A stretch of 64,000 nt of DNA from JAFGPS01 sp964628465 (GTDB lineage: Bacteria > Planctomycetota > Phycisphaerae > Sedimentisphaerales > Anaerobacaceae), in the NCBI GenBank assembly GCA_964628465.1, contig CAZVOA010000007.1:51814-115813 (forward strand). The letters run 5' to 3'. Made by a program: the position numbers and the translations under genes. Positions 1 to 8,137 of this stretch are shown here, in pieces. Positions within the stretch are counted from its first letter, which is position 1, and the number at the start of each line of letters is the position of its first letter. The notes under the pieces are model-generated. The model worked only from the letters and a program-made list of their open reading frames with translations, did no database searches and was not told where the DNA came from.

Positions 1-1325
1 TGGCCCATACCGCCGGAAAACAGGTTTTTAATACCTCCGAAACCGCCGCCGCTGACGGCTTTCATCATATCCCGGCTGCGTTTGAAGGTTTTCACAAGTC
101 CTGCTACTTCCTGGACTTGCACACCTGAACCTGACGCGATTCTTCGTCTTCTGGCTAAATCAATTAAATCCGGTTCTCTCCTCTCGTCAAATGTCATGGA
201 ATACACCATAGCTTCCATTCTTCTCATCTCAGCGGAATCGAAATCCATATCCTTTAGCCCGCTCATTCCCGGCATCATTTTTAGAAGACTTGCCATGCCG
301 CCCATCTTTTTGATGGTCTGCATTTGCTTGAGAAAATCATCGAAGCCAAAGCTGCCTTTGGCCATTTTTTGCTGTAATTTCTTTGCTTCGTCGGCGTCAA
401 AATGCTCCTGTGCTTTTTCGACCAATGAAACGACATCGCCCATACCAAGAATTCGACTTGCCATACGGTCGGGGTGGAATTCTTCAAGTTTATCTAATTT
501 TTCGCCGACACCAATGAACTTTATAGGTTTTCCAGTAACGGCTTTTACGCTAAGAGCGGCACCGCCGCGTGCGTCGCCGTCAAGTTTTGTAAGAATTACG
601 CCGTCAAGCTCAAGCAATTCATTGAATTGTTTGGCTGAATTAACCGCGTCCTGGCCGGTCATTGAATCGCAAACGAGGTAAATTTGCTGAGGATTTACAG
701 TTTTCGCGACGTTGGAAATCTCGTCCATCATATCTTTATCGATATGCAAACGTCCGGCGGTATCGAGCACAATTACATCGTAACTATGGTCTTTGGCGTA
801 TTTTACAGAATTTTTCGCAACTTTGACCGCGTCTTTTGTTTCTTCGCTATAGACTTCTATTCCAAGCTGCTCGCCAAGAACCTTTAACTGGTCGATAGCC
901 GCTGGTCTTTGAAGGTCGTCGGCGACAAGAAGCGGCCTTTTGCCTTTGGAAATGAGGTATTTCGCGAGTTTTGCCGCTGTTGTTGTTTTACCGCAGCCCT
1001 GAAGACCGGCAAGCATAATTATTGTCGGGCCGGGCGAGACATAATATATACGCGTGTCAACAGGCCCCATGAGCTTGGTCAGTTCGTCATTGACGATTTT
1101 AATCATTACCTGACCGGGGTGAAGACTTTTTATAACTTCAGCACCCAAAGCGGCTTGCGTTACATCTTTACAGAACTGCTTGACTACGTTGTAATTCACA
1201 TCCGCTTCGAGAAGGGCACGTCGAACCTCGTGCATTGCGTCGGAAATATTCGCTTCAGTGATTCGTCCGCGGCCCGAAAGGGAACGGAATACGGAATTAA
1301 ATTTATCTGTTAGTGATTCAAACAT
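1..1325 (-). CDS. ffh: Signal recognition particle protein Ffh (partial, C-terminal end outside window)
   Basis: GTPase subunit of the signal recognition particle, which binds 4.5S RNA and signal sequences and delivers ribosomes to the Sec translocon. About 441 codons are visible, starting MFESLTDKFNSVFRSL; the stop lies beyond the left edge. The NG domain shows the P-loop GLQGCGKTTTAAKLA, the DTAGR motif and TKLDGDARGGAALS. The M domain follows with methionine-rich KKMGGMASLLKMMPGMSG and the signature RRRRIASGSGVQVQEV. The read-through ends in the Gly/Met-rich tail (GGGFGGIKNLFSGGMG), so only a few codons are probably missing. The start at 1325 has only a weak upstream AAGATTG. Identification is secure. 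The usual partners rpsP-rimM-trmD are not in the window, although rplS lies 8.6 kb away on the other strand. Confidence 0.97.
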   Translation of the reverse strand, partial: MFESLTDKFNSVFRSLSGRGRITEANISDAMHEVRRALLEADVNYNVVKQFCKDVTQAALGAEVIKSLHPGQVMIKIVNDELTKLMGPVDTRIYYVSPGPTIIMLAGLQGCGKTTTAAKLAKYLISKGKRPLLVADDLQRPAAIDQLKVLGEQLGIEVYSEETKDAVKVAKNSVKYAKDHSYDVIVLDTAGRLHIDKDMMDEISNVAKTVNPQQIYLVCDSMTGQDAVNSAKQFNELLELDGVILTKLDGDARGGAALSVKAVTGKPIKFIGVGEKLDKLEEFHPDRMASRILGMGDVVSLVEKAQEHFDADEAKKLQQKMAKGSFGFDDFLKQMQTIKKMGGMASLLKMMPGMSGLKDMDFDSAEMRRMEAMVYSMTFDERREPDLIDLARRRRIASGSGVQVQEVAGLVKTFKRSRDMMKAVSGGGFGGIKNLFSGGMG

Positions 1326-1501
1326 ATTTCAATCTTCAATTAGCGATTCTAAATTGATTTTTTCTTTCTCCAGAGAATACATATTAATGTACTTTTTATA
1401 TTTTCAGTGGAATATGAATTCTAAATCGAAATGCCCGTTTTTGCAAGATTAAAATCCGTATCTATGATTGAATTAGATTTTCAAATGTTTTCAGAGGAAA
1501 C

Positions 1502-1529
1502 TTGACAGAATGGGACTTTTGTATAAGAT
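1502..1529 (+). promoter_or_regulatory. Candidate sigma70-like promoter for the cadherin-like lipoprotein gene
   Basis: TTGACA at 1502-1507, then a 16-base spacer to TAAGAT at 1524-1529 (4 of 6 matches to TATAAT). It lies 43 bases before the ATG at 1572. The -35 is perfect, the -10 is weak. Confidence 0.4.
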
Positions 1530-1571
1530 AGATAATATAGTAATGTTTTTTTCAATGGATTGGAGGTTTAT

Positions 1572-2966
1572 ATGAAAAGGGCACTAATTAATGGTGCATT
1601 GTTGGTAATCCTCGGAGCAGGATTTCTTGTATCATGCGAAAGCAAAAAGGATAATCCCCCTGCAGCAGTCAGCGAAAATATCACTACGAAAGAGGATACT
1701 CCCGTTTCCATTACACTCAAAGGAAGCGACCCGGAAGGTAATCAAGTTACTTTTAAAAAATTGACTGATCCCGTTCATGGAAAACTGATCGGAACAGAGC
1801 CGAATTTTGTATATACTCCTGAACTGAATTACAGCGGCGTAGATAGTTTCAGTTTTAAGGTTAATGATGGAGTAATCGATAGTAATACCGCGTTTGTTTC
1901 TATTACCATTACATCAGAAAATGATCCACCGGTCGCGAAAGATGATGTTGTCGAGATAATAGAAGATACTAATATGGTTACTCTGAATGTGCTGGAGAAT
2001 GATACTGATATAGATGGTGACCAGTTGACTTTACTGAGTGCCGCTGAAGGTAAATCCGGCTCGATTGTTATCAGCAGTGACAATAAGACGATTATTTATA
2101 CACCAACCAAGAATTTTTCCGGCACTGATACTTTCACTTATACCGTAAGCGACAGCAGGGGTGGTACAGATACCGGCACCGTAAATATTAAAGTTGTCGC
2201 GGTTAATGACCCGCCGTTGATAAGGTCGAAAACTGATGTTTCATTAATCAGGGTCGGAAGTAATTTTTCGTACGATGTGAATGCCAGAGACGCCGATGCA
2301 GACCAGACACTAACATACAGCCTTATAACAAAACCTGAAGGTATGACAATAAATTCGACCACCGGATTAATAGAATGGGAACCTAAAGAAGAACAGGTTG
2401 GAACTTATAACGTGAAGGTTAAAGTGGAAGACAGCGGTGATGAACGTGCTTCCGATACTCAGGAATTTGCACTGAATGTAACTTCGCAAAGCTCGCCTAT
2501 ATCACAGGTACTGCCTGTCACTGCGTGCCTGGAAATCAAGGGTAAACAAATGTTGTCACCAGAGGATATAATGTCACTGCTGAAGGAAAGTGATAATAAA
2601 CTTTATGGAATTGGCGGGGGAGAACTTGTCACGCTTTCTTTCTCGGACCTTTCCATACCGGATGGTGCGGTAATATCAGCAGTCATTTTGTGCGTTGAGC
2701 ATTTCGAAGATAAAGGATTTGCCGTTGGTGACCTGCAATGGAATATCGGAACGGGTTGGCCGGAAAATCCTGATATTTGGAATTCGATAAGCGCTCCGGT
2801 GCATGAAGGACAGGAAAATAAATCCGCCGATTCATGGGAAATTAAAGGCAACGTCGATACGATAGAGAAGATTAATTCATTCGAGCTGCAAATTAAAAAT
2901 ATTAACAGCGTTTCAACGCGAAAAACGAATATTGACAATACTTTTATGATTGTTAAGTGGTATTAA
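1572..2966 (+). CDS. Cadherin-like/tandem-95 repeat surface lipoprotein
   Basis: Predicted exported lipoprotein with Ig-like beta-sandwich repeats; likely an adhesive or surface-scaffold protein. The start at 1572 is preceded by TTGGAGG with 5-base spacing, and MKRALINGALLVILG leads to the lipobox LVSC. After the lipid-anchored Cys come two tandem-95/VCBS-like repeats: EDTPVSITLKGSDPEGNQV...YTPELNYSGVDSFSFKVNDG, then LNVLENDTDIDGDQLTLL...YTPTKNFSGTDTFTYTVSD. A third cadherin/He_PIG-like domain follows with TYSLITKPEGMTINSTTG. Asp/Asn-rich DxDGDxL turns suggest calcium binding. The last ~140 residues (DLSIPDGAVISAVILC, DLQWNIGTGWPENPDIWNS) resemble a beta-sandwich but I do not recognise the family. 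Function beyond surface location is inference. Confidence 0.85.
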   Translation: MKRALINGALLVILGAGFLVSCESKKDNPPAAVSENITTKEDTPVSITLKGSDPEGNQVTFKKLTDPVHGKLIGTEPNFVYTPELNYSGVDSFSFKVNDGVIDSNTAFVSITITSENDPPVAKDDVVEIIEDTNMVTLNVLENDTDIDGDQLTLLSAAEGKSGSIVISSDNKTIIYTPTKNFSGTDTFTYTVSDSRGGTDTGTVNIKVVAVNDPPLIRSKTDVSLIRVGSNFSYDVNARDADADQTLTYSLITKPEGMTINSTTGLIEWEPKEEQVGTYNVKVKVEDSGDERASDTQEFALNVTSQSSPISQVLPVTACLEIKGKQMLSPEDIMSLLKESDNKLYGIGGGELVTLSFSDLSIPDGAVISAVILCVEHFEDKGFAVGDLQWNIGTGWPENPDIWNSISAPVHEGQENKSADSWEIKGNVDTIEKINSFELQIKNINSVSTRKTNIDNTFMIVKWY

Positions 2967-3130
2967 TTTGGCATCGTTCAAAATATCACTTATACTATAA
3001 TCAGAGAAAGCAGTAAGCGTGAAAAGCTGGAAAACAGAACTGCCGAATAGCGGTCGGCCAGTATCCTGAAACATGCAATTTAATTTTTCAGTTTTTTGCT
3101 AACATCATAATACTCCTTTCTTCTAAATGG

Positions 3131-3168
3131 GGGGCTGGTCAGCGGCTATGGTCAGCCCCATTTTTTTT
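3131..3168 (+). terminator. Rho-independent terminator
   Basis: GGGGCTG (3131-3137) pairs with CAGCCCC (3153-3159) around a 15-base loop, followed by eight T (3161-3168). It is 160 bases past the stop of the cadherin-like gene, so it ends either that transcript or a separate short RNA. Confidence 0.75.
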
Positions 3169-3300
3169 ACCTCAATTTTCGGCCGTATTCCTTTTTAAGT
3201 CATTTTTTACCGCGGAGTTCGCAGCGAGCGCATAGAGTCTGTCCTGAATTCGCCTATGTCTGATTGAATGGGTAATTGTGAAAACCTGCAAAATCTATAT

Positions 3301-3386
3301 GTCATTGCGAGGAGCATAGCGACGAAGCAATCTTAAAACGCACGATTGTAGATTGCCGCGCCATCTTTCAGACGGCTCGCAATGAC
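3301..3386. repeat. Dispersed inverted-repeat element, GTCATTGCGAGG type
   Basis: Begins GTCATTGCGAGGAGCATAGC and ends CTCGCAATGAC. Inner arms AAGCAATCT and AGATTGC also pair, giving a long imperfect hairpin of 86 bases. A half copy with a diverged middle occurs at 63455-63487. I recall near-identical palindromes between genes in many bacterial genomes. It has no coding capacity. Confidence 0.75.
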
Positions 3387-3422
3387 GAACAAAAACACGC
3401 TAATTCAATTATTTAAATAATC

Positions 3423-3450
3423 TTGAAAACACCTCAAAATCGCATATAAT
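3423..3450 (+). promoter_or_regulatory. Promoter of the five-gene paralog array
   Basis: TTGAAA (3423-3428), a 16-base spacer and a perfect TATAAT (3445-3450), about 68 bases before the first ATG. No similar box is evident in the short spacers between the five genes, so they are probably one transcript. Confidence 0.6.
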
Positions 3451-3517
3451 CAATTCAGTTTTACCAGCGGGTCGTTTAGCTTAAAAAACAAAGAGATTAT
3501 ATTGGAGTTATAAAAAA

Positions 3518-4714
3518 ATGATTTGCTCTAACTGCGGCAGGGAAAATCAGGGTGACACGATAAAATGCACGAATTGCAATACACCAGAGATGATTTCTGA
3601 GCAAATCGTACAAGTAAGAGTCAGCAGGCTTGCTGTAACAGCGATTATTTTCGCAATTCTCGGCCCAATTATATTTTCTCTTTCTTTAATCTTTTCTTTC
3701 ATCCTTCGTTGTTTTAATATTATTGCTTTTACAGGGATATGTATTTCTGTAATTGCGTTGATACTCGGCATTATCAGTTTTGTAAGAATTGAAGCAAGCG
3801 GCGGAAAAATTACAGGCATAAATTTCAGCTTATTGTCCATAATAGTTCCAATATTTGCGGGACTTTTTCTGATAGTTTACTTTATGTTCTTCGCCAGTAG
3901 AAGCATTGCTTATCGTATGGTTTGCGGCTCGAATCTTGCCGCTATAGGTAAGGTACTGATTATTTATGCAGGTGATATGAAGGGTGATTTTCCTCGTGCA
4001 GGCGGAAAAAACTCTACATGGGGCTCAAGTGTAAAATCGAACGCCGCAACTCGAAAAGAGGCGTATAATCTGGACGATAATGGTGAAAATGGTTCAGCGA
4101 CAATATCTGCTTCTCTATATCTGCTTATGGAATATGGAGCTTCACCGAAATTATTTGTATGTCCGCGCGACCGGAAAGTAAGTGAGTTTTATCCTGAAAG
4201 TGCAGTGGATCGCATATTTAAACGCAAAAATGAAAGAAGAAAAAAACGCGGAATGGAAATCATATCATATTTCGATTTTGGTTCGCAGCCGTGGAAGCAT
4301 AATAGCTATGCATATCACATGCCGTACGGACAATATCCGGTAACAATTGCAAGACAACCGACAATGGCAATGATGGCAGACAGAAATCCATGGATACCAT
4401 CGCCCGGATGGGAAGTAAAAGATTTTTCATCATTTAATCCTGATGGTGATAAAAGTGTTGCAAGAAATGGCAATGCTCCTTCTCACAACTCTGAAGGACA
4501 GAATGTATTATATGTCGATCTACATGTGAGTTTCGAGCCTTTTTCTTTTTGCGGACTTAATGAAGATAATATTTATACATCATGGAATGGAAGTGATATT
4601 CGTAAAGGTATAAAACCTGAAGTTCGAAATAACCCTGACTTGTATCATAATTATACAGAACCTGCAAGCAAGACAGATTCTTTACTTTTAAATGATCCGC
4701 CAATTAAAAAATGA
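3518..4714 (+). CDS. Array protein 1: zinc ribbon + DUF4190-like membrane module + pseudopilin-like outer domain
   Basis: First of five tandem paralogs. An N-terminal zinc ribbon (C3, C6, C17, C20; CSNCGREN...CTNCNTP) is followed by three predicted membrane helices at about 36-62, 68-90 and 102-126. The SGGKITG loop (94-100) is characteristic of DUF4190-like proteins. From C136 a ~260-residue domain starts CGSNLAAIGKVLIIYAGD and closes with HNSEGQNVLYVDLHVSFE and the tail DSLLLNDPP. That layout matches the globular part of planctomycete pseudopilins (cf. 60459-61181), but there is no prepilin N-terminus. A cytoplasmic ribbon and three helices would place the large domain outside. Unlike its paralogs it has a basic insertion, RIFKRKNERRKKRG. 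The start has TTGGAG 10 bases upstream. Function unknown. Confidence 0.85.
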   Translation: MICSNCGRENQGDTIKCTNCNTPEMISEQIVQVRVSRLAVTAIIFAILGPIIFSLSLIFSFILRCFNIIAFTGICISVIALILGIISFVRIEASGGKITGINFSLLSIIVPIFAGLFLIVYFMFFASRSIAYRMVCGSNLAAIGKVLIIYAGDMKGDFPRAGGKNSTWGSSVKSNAATRKEAYNLDDNGENGSATISASLYLLMEYGASPKLFVCPRDRKVSEFYPESAVDRIFKRKNERRKKRGMEIISYFDFGSQPWKHNSYAYHMPYGQYPVTIARQPTMAMMADRNPWIPSPGWEVKDFSSFNPDGDKSVARNGNAPSHNSEGQNVLYVDLHVSFEPFSFCGLNEDNIYTSWNGSDIRKGIKPEVRNNPDLYHNYTEPASKTDSLLLNDPPIKK

Positions 4715-4730
4715 ATTGAAGGGATAAAAA

Positions 4731-5882
4731 ATGAAATGTTTAAAATGCGGCGAGGAAAATCGCAATGATGCCGGAAAATGTTTTAAATGCGGTACGCCGC
4801 TATTATGGACTCCGGGTTCCGATCTCAATGATTTTAAGCTTAAAATCAAAGTCAGCAAGCTTGCGATTATAGCAATATGTTTAGCGATAGCTGGTGTCGC
4901 GTTATATCTTATTTGCCCGATACTGGAGAAGAATTACGGATTGTCATATGCGAATTTGCGTACTTTTGCTTATATCAGTTTTGGAATTTCAGGTTCAGCG
5001 ATAATCCTTGGAATTTTCAGTTTATTACTAATCGAAGTTAGCGGCGGAAAAGTCACTGGTCTTGTTTTTTCTATCGGAGCTATTTTAATTCCAATTATCG
5101 CGATGATTTTCTTTTTCTCTTCTGCGTTTTCAAGAGTAAACAAAATGAGTTCTTTTTCGTCTTATTGCGGCACAAATCTTTCTGGTCTCGGTAAAGCTAT
5201 GCTCATCTATGCCAACGATTATGATGATGAACTGCCGCGTGCAGGAGGTCCCAATACTACATGGGGCAATTCAGTTAATTATGCCGCGACAAATTCAATG
5301 CAAGCTTATGGAATGCAAAATGGTACTGGCGGCTCGGCTACAATCTCATCCTCTCTTTATCTATTGGTTAAATATTGTGAGGTAACACCGAAGTCATTTC
5401 TCTGTAAAGGTGATTTTGGTAAAGGCGTTTCGGAATTTATACCACAAGCTAATCAGGATTTAATTACTCTCTGGGATTTCGGGCCGCAGCCGTGGCTGCA
5501 TAATAGCTATGCGTATCATTTGCCGTATGGACAGTTTCCATTATCAACTTCAAGCGATCCGGGTTTGGCGGTAGCGGCTGACCGCAATCCATGGATTCCT
5601 TCGTCCGGCTGGCTGGGTAAGAATTTTAATTCTTTTAATCCGAATAGTAATGCAAACTACGGCAATTCTCCATGTCATCAAGGTCAGGGACAAAATGTAT
5701 TATTTCTCGATATCCACGTTAATTTTGAGTCTGTTCCTTTTTGTGGCATTAATGAAGATAATATTTATACATCTTGGAATGGAAAAGATATTCGCAAGGG
5801 TACGCAACCTGTTTTAGGTAGCTCTCCTGCAGGCAGAACAGATTCTTTACTTGTAAATGACCCGCCTGCGCAAAAGTTTTGA
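4731..5882 (+). CDS. Array protein 2: zinc ribbon + DUF4190-like membrane module + pseudopilin-like outer domain
   Basis: Second paralog, 16 bases after the first and translated from GAAGGG plus ATG. The zinc ribbon is intact (C3, C6, C17, C20; CLKCGEEN...CFKCGTP). Membrane helices lie at about 42-64, 78-101 and 110-132, with SGGKVTG between the second and third. The outer domain begins CGTNLSGLGKAMLIYANDYD and includes WDFGPQPWLHNSYAYHLPYG, DRNPWIPSSGW, GQNVLFLDIHVNFE and DNIYTSWNGKDIRKG, ending DSLLVNDPPAQKF. Three Cys outside the ribbon (CGTNL, FLCKGD, FCGINED) are shared by the paralogs. It probably shares an oligomeric or surface role with its neighbours; no enzyme motif is visible. Confidence 0.85.
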   Translation: MKCLKCGEENRNDAGKCFKCGTPLLWTPGSDLNDFKLKIKVSKLAIIAICLAIAGVALYLICPILEKNYGLSYANLRTFAYISFGISGSAIILGIFSLLLIEVSGGKVTGLVFSIGAILIPIIAMIFFFSSAFSRVNKMSSFSSYCGTNLSGLGKAMLIYANDYDDELPRAGGPNTTWGNSVNYAATNSMQAYGMQNGTGGSATISSSLYLLVKYCEVTPKSFLCKGDFGKGVSEFIPQANQDLITLWDFGPQPWLHNSYAYHLPYGQFPLSTSSDPGLAVAADRNPWIPSSGWLGKNFNSFNPNSNANYGNSPCHQGQGQNVLFLDIHVNFESVPFCGINEDNIYTSWNGKDIRKGTQPVLGSSPAGRTDSLLVNDPPAQKF

Positions 5883-5900
5883 TAAAATTGGAGAAAAATT

Positions 5901-6998
5901 ATGAATGAGAATCAGGAAGCAAATTCCAATATACCTGTACAAGTAAGAGTCAGCAGGCTTGCAATAACAGCGATAAGTTTAGCTCTTAGCGGCTTGTTAT
6001 GTATCTTGATGTTACCATTATCAATATATAGTAAGTTGTTATTCAGATTTAGTTCACTGTTTTATTATTTGAGTTATATTTTATTGGTCTGTGCTATCAT
6101 ACTTGGGATTATCGGTATAATACATATCAATATTAGCGGCGGAAGAAAAACAGGTCATGGTTTTGCTTTTGGGGCAATTATAATTCCTTTAGTTGCTTTA
6201 TTTATCTCATGGATGTTTTTGCCATTTTTAGCTCGAATTGCCTTTGAAAAATATCGAATGACTTGTGGAACTCATCTTTCTGCAATAGGTAAAGCAATGC
6301 TTATTTATGCAAATGATTTTGATGAAAAATTACCTCGCGCTGGAGGAGAAGCAAGTACATGGGGAACAAGTGTTAAATGGGATGCCGAAACTCGACAGGA
6401 TGCGTTTGGTATAAATTCCGATGGCACAGGAGGAACTGCAACAATTTCTTCTTCTCTGTTTCTTCTGGTCAAGTATGATTTGGTTTCGTCGCAAATGTTT
6501 ATATGTGCAAGTGATATAAAAGTCAGCAGTTTTGAACCTTCATCAATTGGCGTGACACATAGCGATATGAGGAAATTTTGGGATTTTGGTTTAGAGCCTT
6601 GGAAACATTGCAGTTATTCTTATAACATGCCCTATGGAGATTTTCCATTAACAACTTCAAATGATCCTGGCTTGGCCGTAGCGTCAGACAGGAATCCATG
6701 GATTCCTTCGCCCGGCTGGAAAGTTAAAAGTTTTCAGAAGTTTAATCCAGATGGAACAAAAGAGGAAAAAAAGGCAGGAAACTCTCCTGTACATTTTAAT
6801 CAAGGGCAACATGTATTATATCTTGATACTCATGTAAATTTTGAAAGCATTTCTTTTTGTGGTGTTAATGAGGATAATATTTATACATCATGGAATGGAA
6901 GTGATATTCGCAAGGGTACGCCGCCAAAAGTAGGTAGCCAGCCATCTAATAAACTGGATTCTTTGCTCGTAAATGACCCGCCAATACAGAAACCTTGA
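5901..6998 (+). CDS. Array protein 3: DUF4190-like membrane module + pseudopilin-like outer domain (no zinc ribbon)
   Basis: Third paralog, RBS TTGGAG, 365 residues. The zinc ribbon is absent: the protein begins with a polar 14-residue leader (MNENQEANSNIPVQ) directly before VRVSRLAITAI. Helices lie at about 18-42, 52-76 and 88-112, with SGGRKTG between the second and third. The outer domain has CGTHLSAIGKAMLIYANDFD, WDFGLEPWKHCSYSYNMPYG, DRNPWIPSPGWKVK, GQHVLYLDTHVNFE and DSLLVNDPP. The final codons nearly abut gene 4, whose RBS lies 4-10 bases after this stop, which supports cotranscription. Gene 5 is its closest relative in the leader and upstream sequence. Confidence 0.85.
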   Translation: MNENQEANSNIPVQVRVSRLAITAISLALSGLLCILMLPLSIYSKLLFRFSSLFYYLSYILLVCAIILGIIGIIHINISGGRKTGHGFAFGAIIIPLVALFISWMFLPFLARIAFEKYRMTCGTHLSAIGKAMLIYANDFDEKLPRAGGEASTWGTSVKWDAETRQDAFGINSDGTGGTATISSSLFLLVKYDLVSSQMFICASDIKVSSFEPSSIGVTHSDMRKFWDFGLEPWKHCSYSYNMPYGDFPLTTSNDPGLAVASDRNPWIPSPGWKVKSFQKFNPDGTKEEKKAGNSPVHFNQGQHVLYLDTHVNFESISFCGVNEDNIYTSWNGSDIRKGTPPKVGSQPSNKLDSLLVNDPPIQKP

Positions 6999-7015
6999 TT
7001 AATTTGGAGATAATA

Positions 7016-8119
7016 ATGAGTGATATTCAAGAAACAGAATCCTTCTCGCCTATACAAGTTAAAGTCAGCAGGTTGGCGATTGCAGCAATTAGTTTAGCCT
7101 TTTGCGGCTTGGTACTTGTTTCTGTCAGGCTTTTTGGATCTGACCCGAGAATACAAAGTACATTTACAACAACTTGTGAAATTTTACTTTTTATTGGTAT
7201 TGTCATGTTTGTTCTTGCCTTTATTATTGGAATTGTCAGTCTTATTTTAATCGAAATTAGCGGCGGGAGGAAAACAGGCAAAAATTTCTCAGTCGGAGCT
7301 ATAATAATTCCAGTTTCTGGAACTATCTCAATGCTGTGTATGTTTGCTCTGATTAAAGTTCACAATGAGGCTTTCAATATGCTTTGCGGAACAAATCTGT
7401 CAGGTATTAGTAAAGCTATGATTATTTACGCCAACGATTATGATGATGAATTTCCCTGTGCAGGCGGACCTGACGCTAAATGGGGCGCAAGTGTTAAATG
7501 GGATGCATCAAATCCATATGAAGCTTATGGTTTGAACCAGAATCGGTCTGTAACAATATCATCATCTTTATTTCTATTGGTGAAATATGCAGATATATCC
7601 CCGAAATCGTTTCTTTGTAGAAGCGAGTTCAGCAAAGAGTTAGGGGCCAAAGGAGTATTCGATTTTGAGCCGCCGCGTGATATGGATATAACTGAACTTT
7701 GGGATTTTGGACCTGAGCCTTGGAAACATGTTAGTTACGCTTATCATAATCCTTATGGAGTATTTCCATTAACTTCGGGAAGCTATCCCGGCATGGCGTT
7801 AGTAGCCGATAGAAATCCGTGGATACCTTCAGTATGCTGGGTTGCAAGTGATTTCTCGAAATTCAATCCAGATGGCACAAAGAAAGCTGTTAATAAAGGC
7901 AATAATATTTCGCATTATTTCGAAGGACAGAATGTCGCATATGTCGATTTACATGTAAGTTTCGAGCCTGTATCTTTTTGCGGTGTTAATGGAGACAATA
8001 TTTATACCTCGTGGAATGGAAGTGACATTATTAAAGGTACACAACCTGTTTTAGGTAGTGTTTCTGCGGGCAGAACGGATTCTTTACTTGTAAATGACCC
8101 GCCTGCGCAAAAGTTTTGA
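7016..8119 (+). CDS. Array protein 4: DUF4190-like membrane module + pseudopilin-like outer domain (no zinc ribbon)
   Basis: Fourth paralog. The ATG at 7016 is chosen because TTTGGAG sits 7-13 bases upstream; an in-frame TTG at 6995 would overlap gene 3 and has no such site. It lacks the zinc ribbon (MSDIQETESFSPIQVKVSRL) and has three membrane helices around SGGRKTG. The outer domain shows CGTNLSGISKAMIIYANDYD, WDFGPEPWKHVSYAYHNPYG, DRNPWIPSVCW and GQNVAYVDLHVSFE. Its last ~20 residues (SAGRTDSLLVNDPPAQKF) match array protein 2 almost exactly, evidence of a shared duplicated segment. It has one extra Cys in the IPSVCW motif. Confidence 0.85.
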   Translation: MSDIQETESFSPIQVKVSRLAIAAISLAFCGLVLVSVRLFGSDPRIQSTFTTTCEILLFIGIVMFVLAFIIGIVSLILIEISGGRKTGKNFSVGAIIIPVSGTISMLCMFALIKVHNEAFNMLCGTNLSGISKAMIIYANDYDDEFPCAGGPDAKWGASVKWDASNPYEAYGLNQNRSVTISSSLFLLVKYADISPKSFLCRSEFSKELGAKGVFDFEPPRDMDITELWDFGPEPWKHVSYAYHNPYGVFPLTSGSYPGMALVADRNPWIPSVCWVASDFSKFNPDGTKKAVNKGNNISHYFEGQNVAYVDLHVSFEPVSFCGVNGDNIYTSWNGSDIIKGTQPVLGSVSAGRTDSLLVNDPPAQKF

Positions 8120-8137
8120 TAAAATTGGAGAAAAATT

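Larger units (their letters stand above)
2967..3517. other. 551-base spacer with possible small RNA, terminator and repeats
   Basis: No convincing protein gene. It holds a TATAAT box at 2996-3001, short hairpins around 3031-3065, a strong terminator at 3131-3168, a decayed CCGCGGAGTTCGC-type repeat at about 3210-3240, the GTCATTGCGAGG inverted-repeat element at 3301-3386, and the promoter of the five-gene array at 3423-3450. Confidence 0.6.

Noticed and set aside
82..681. Plus-strand open frame of 199 codons
   Set aside because: Lies wholly opposite ffh, whose protein is clearly real; composition is that of a complementary-strand shadow.
3095..3117. Minus-strand AAAGGAG followed by ATGATGTTAGCAAAAAACTGA
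   Set aside because: Encodes only six residues; could be a leader or gene remnant but there is no attached gene, so it is not annotated.
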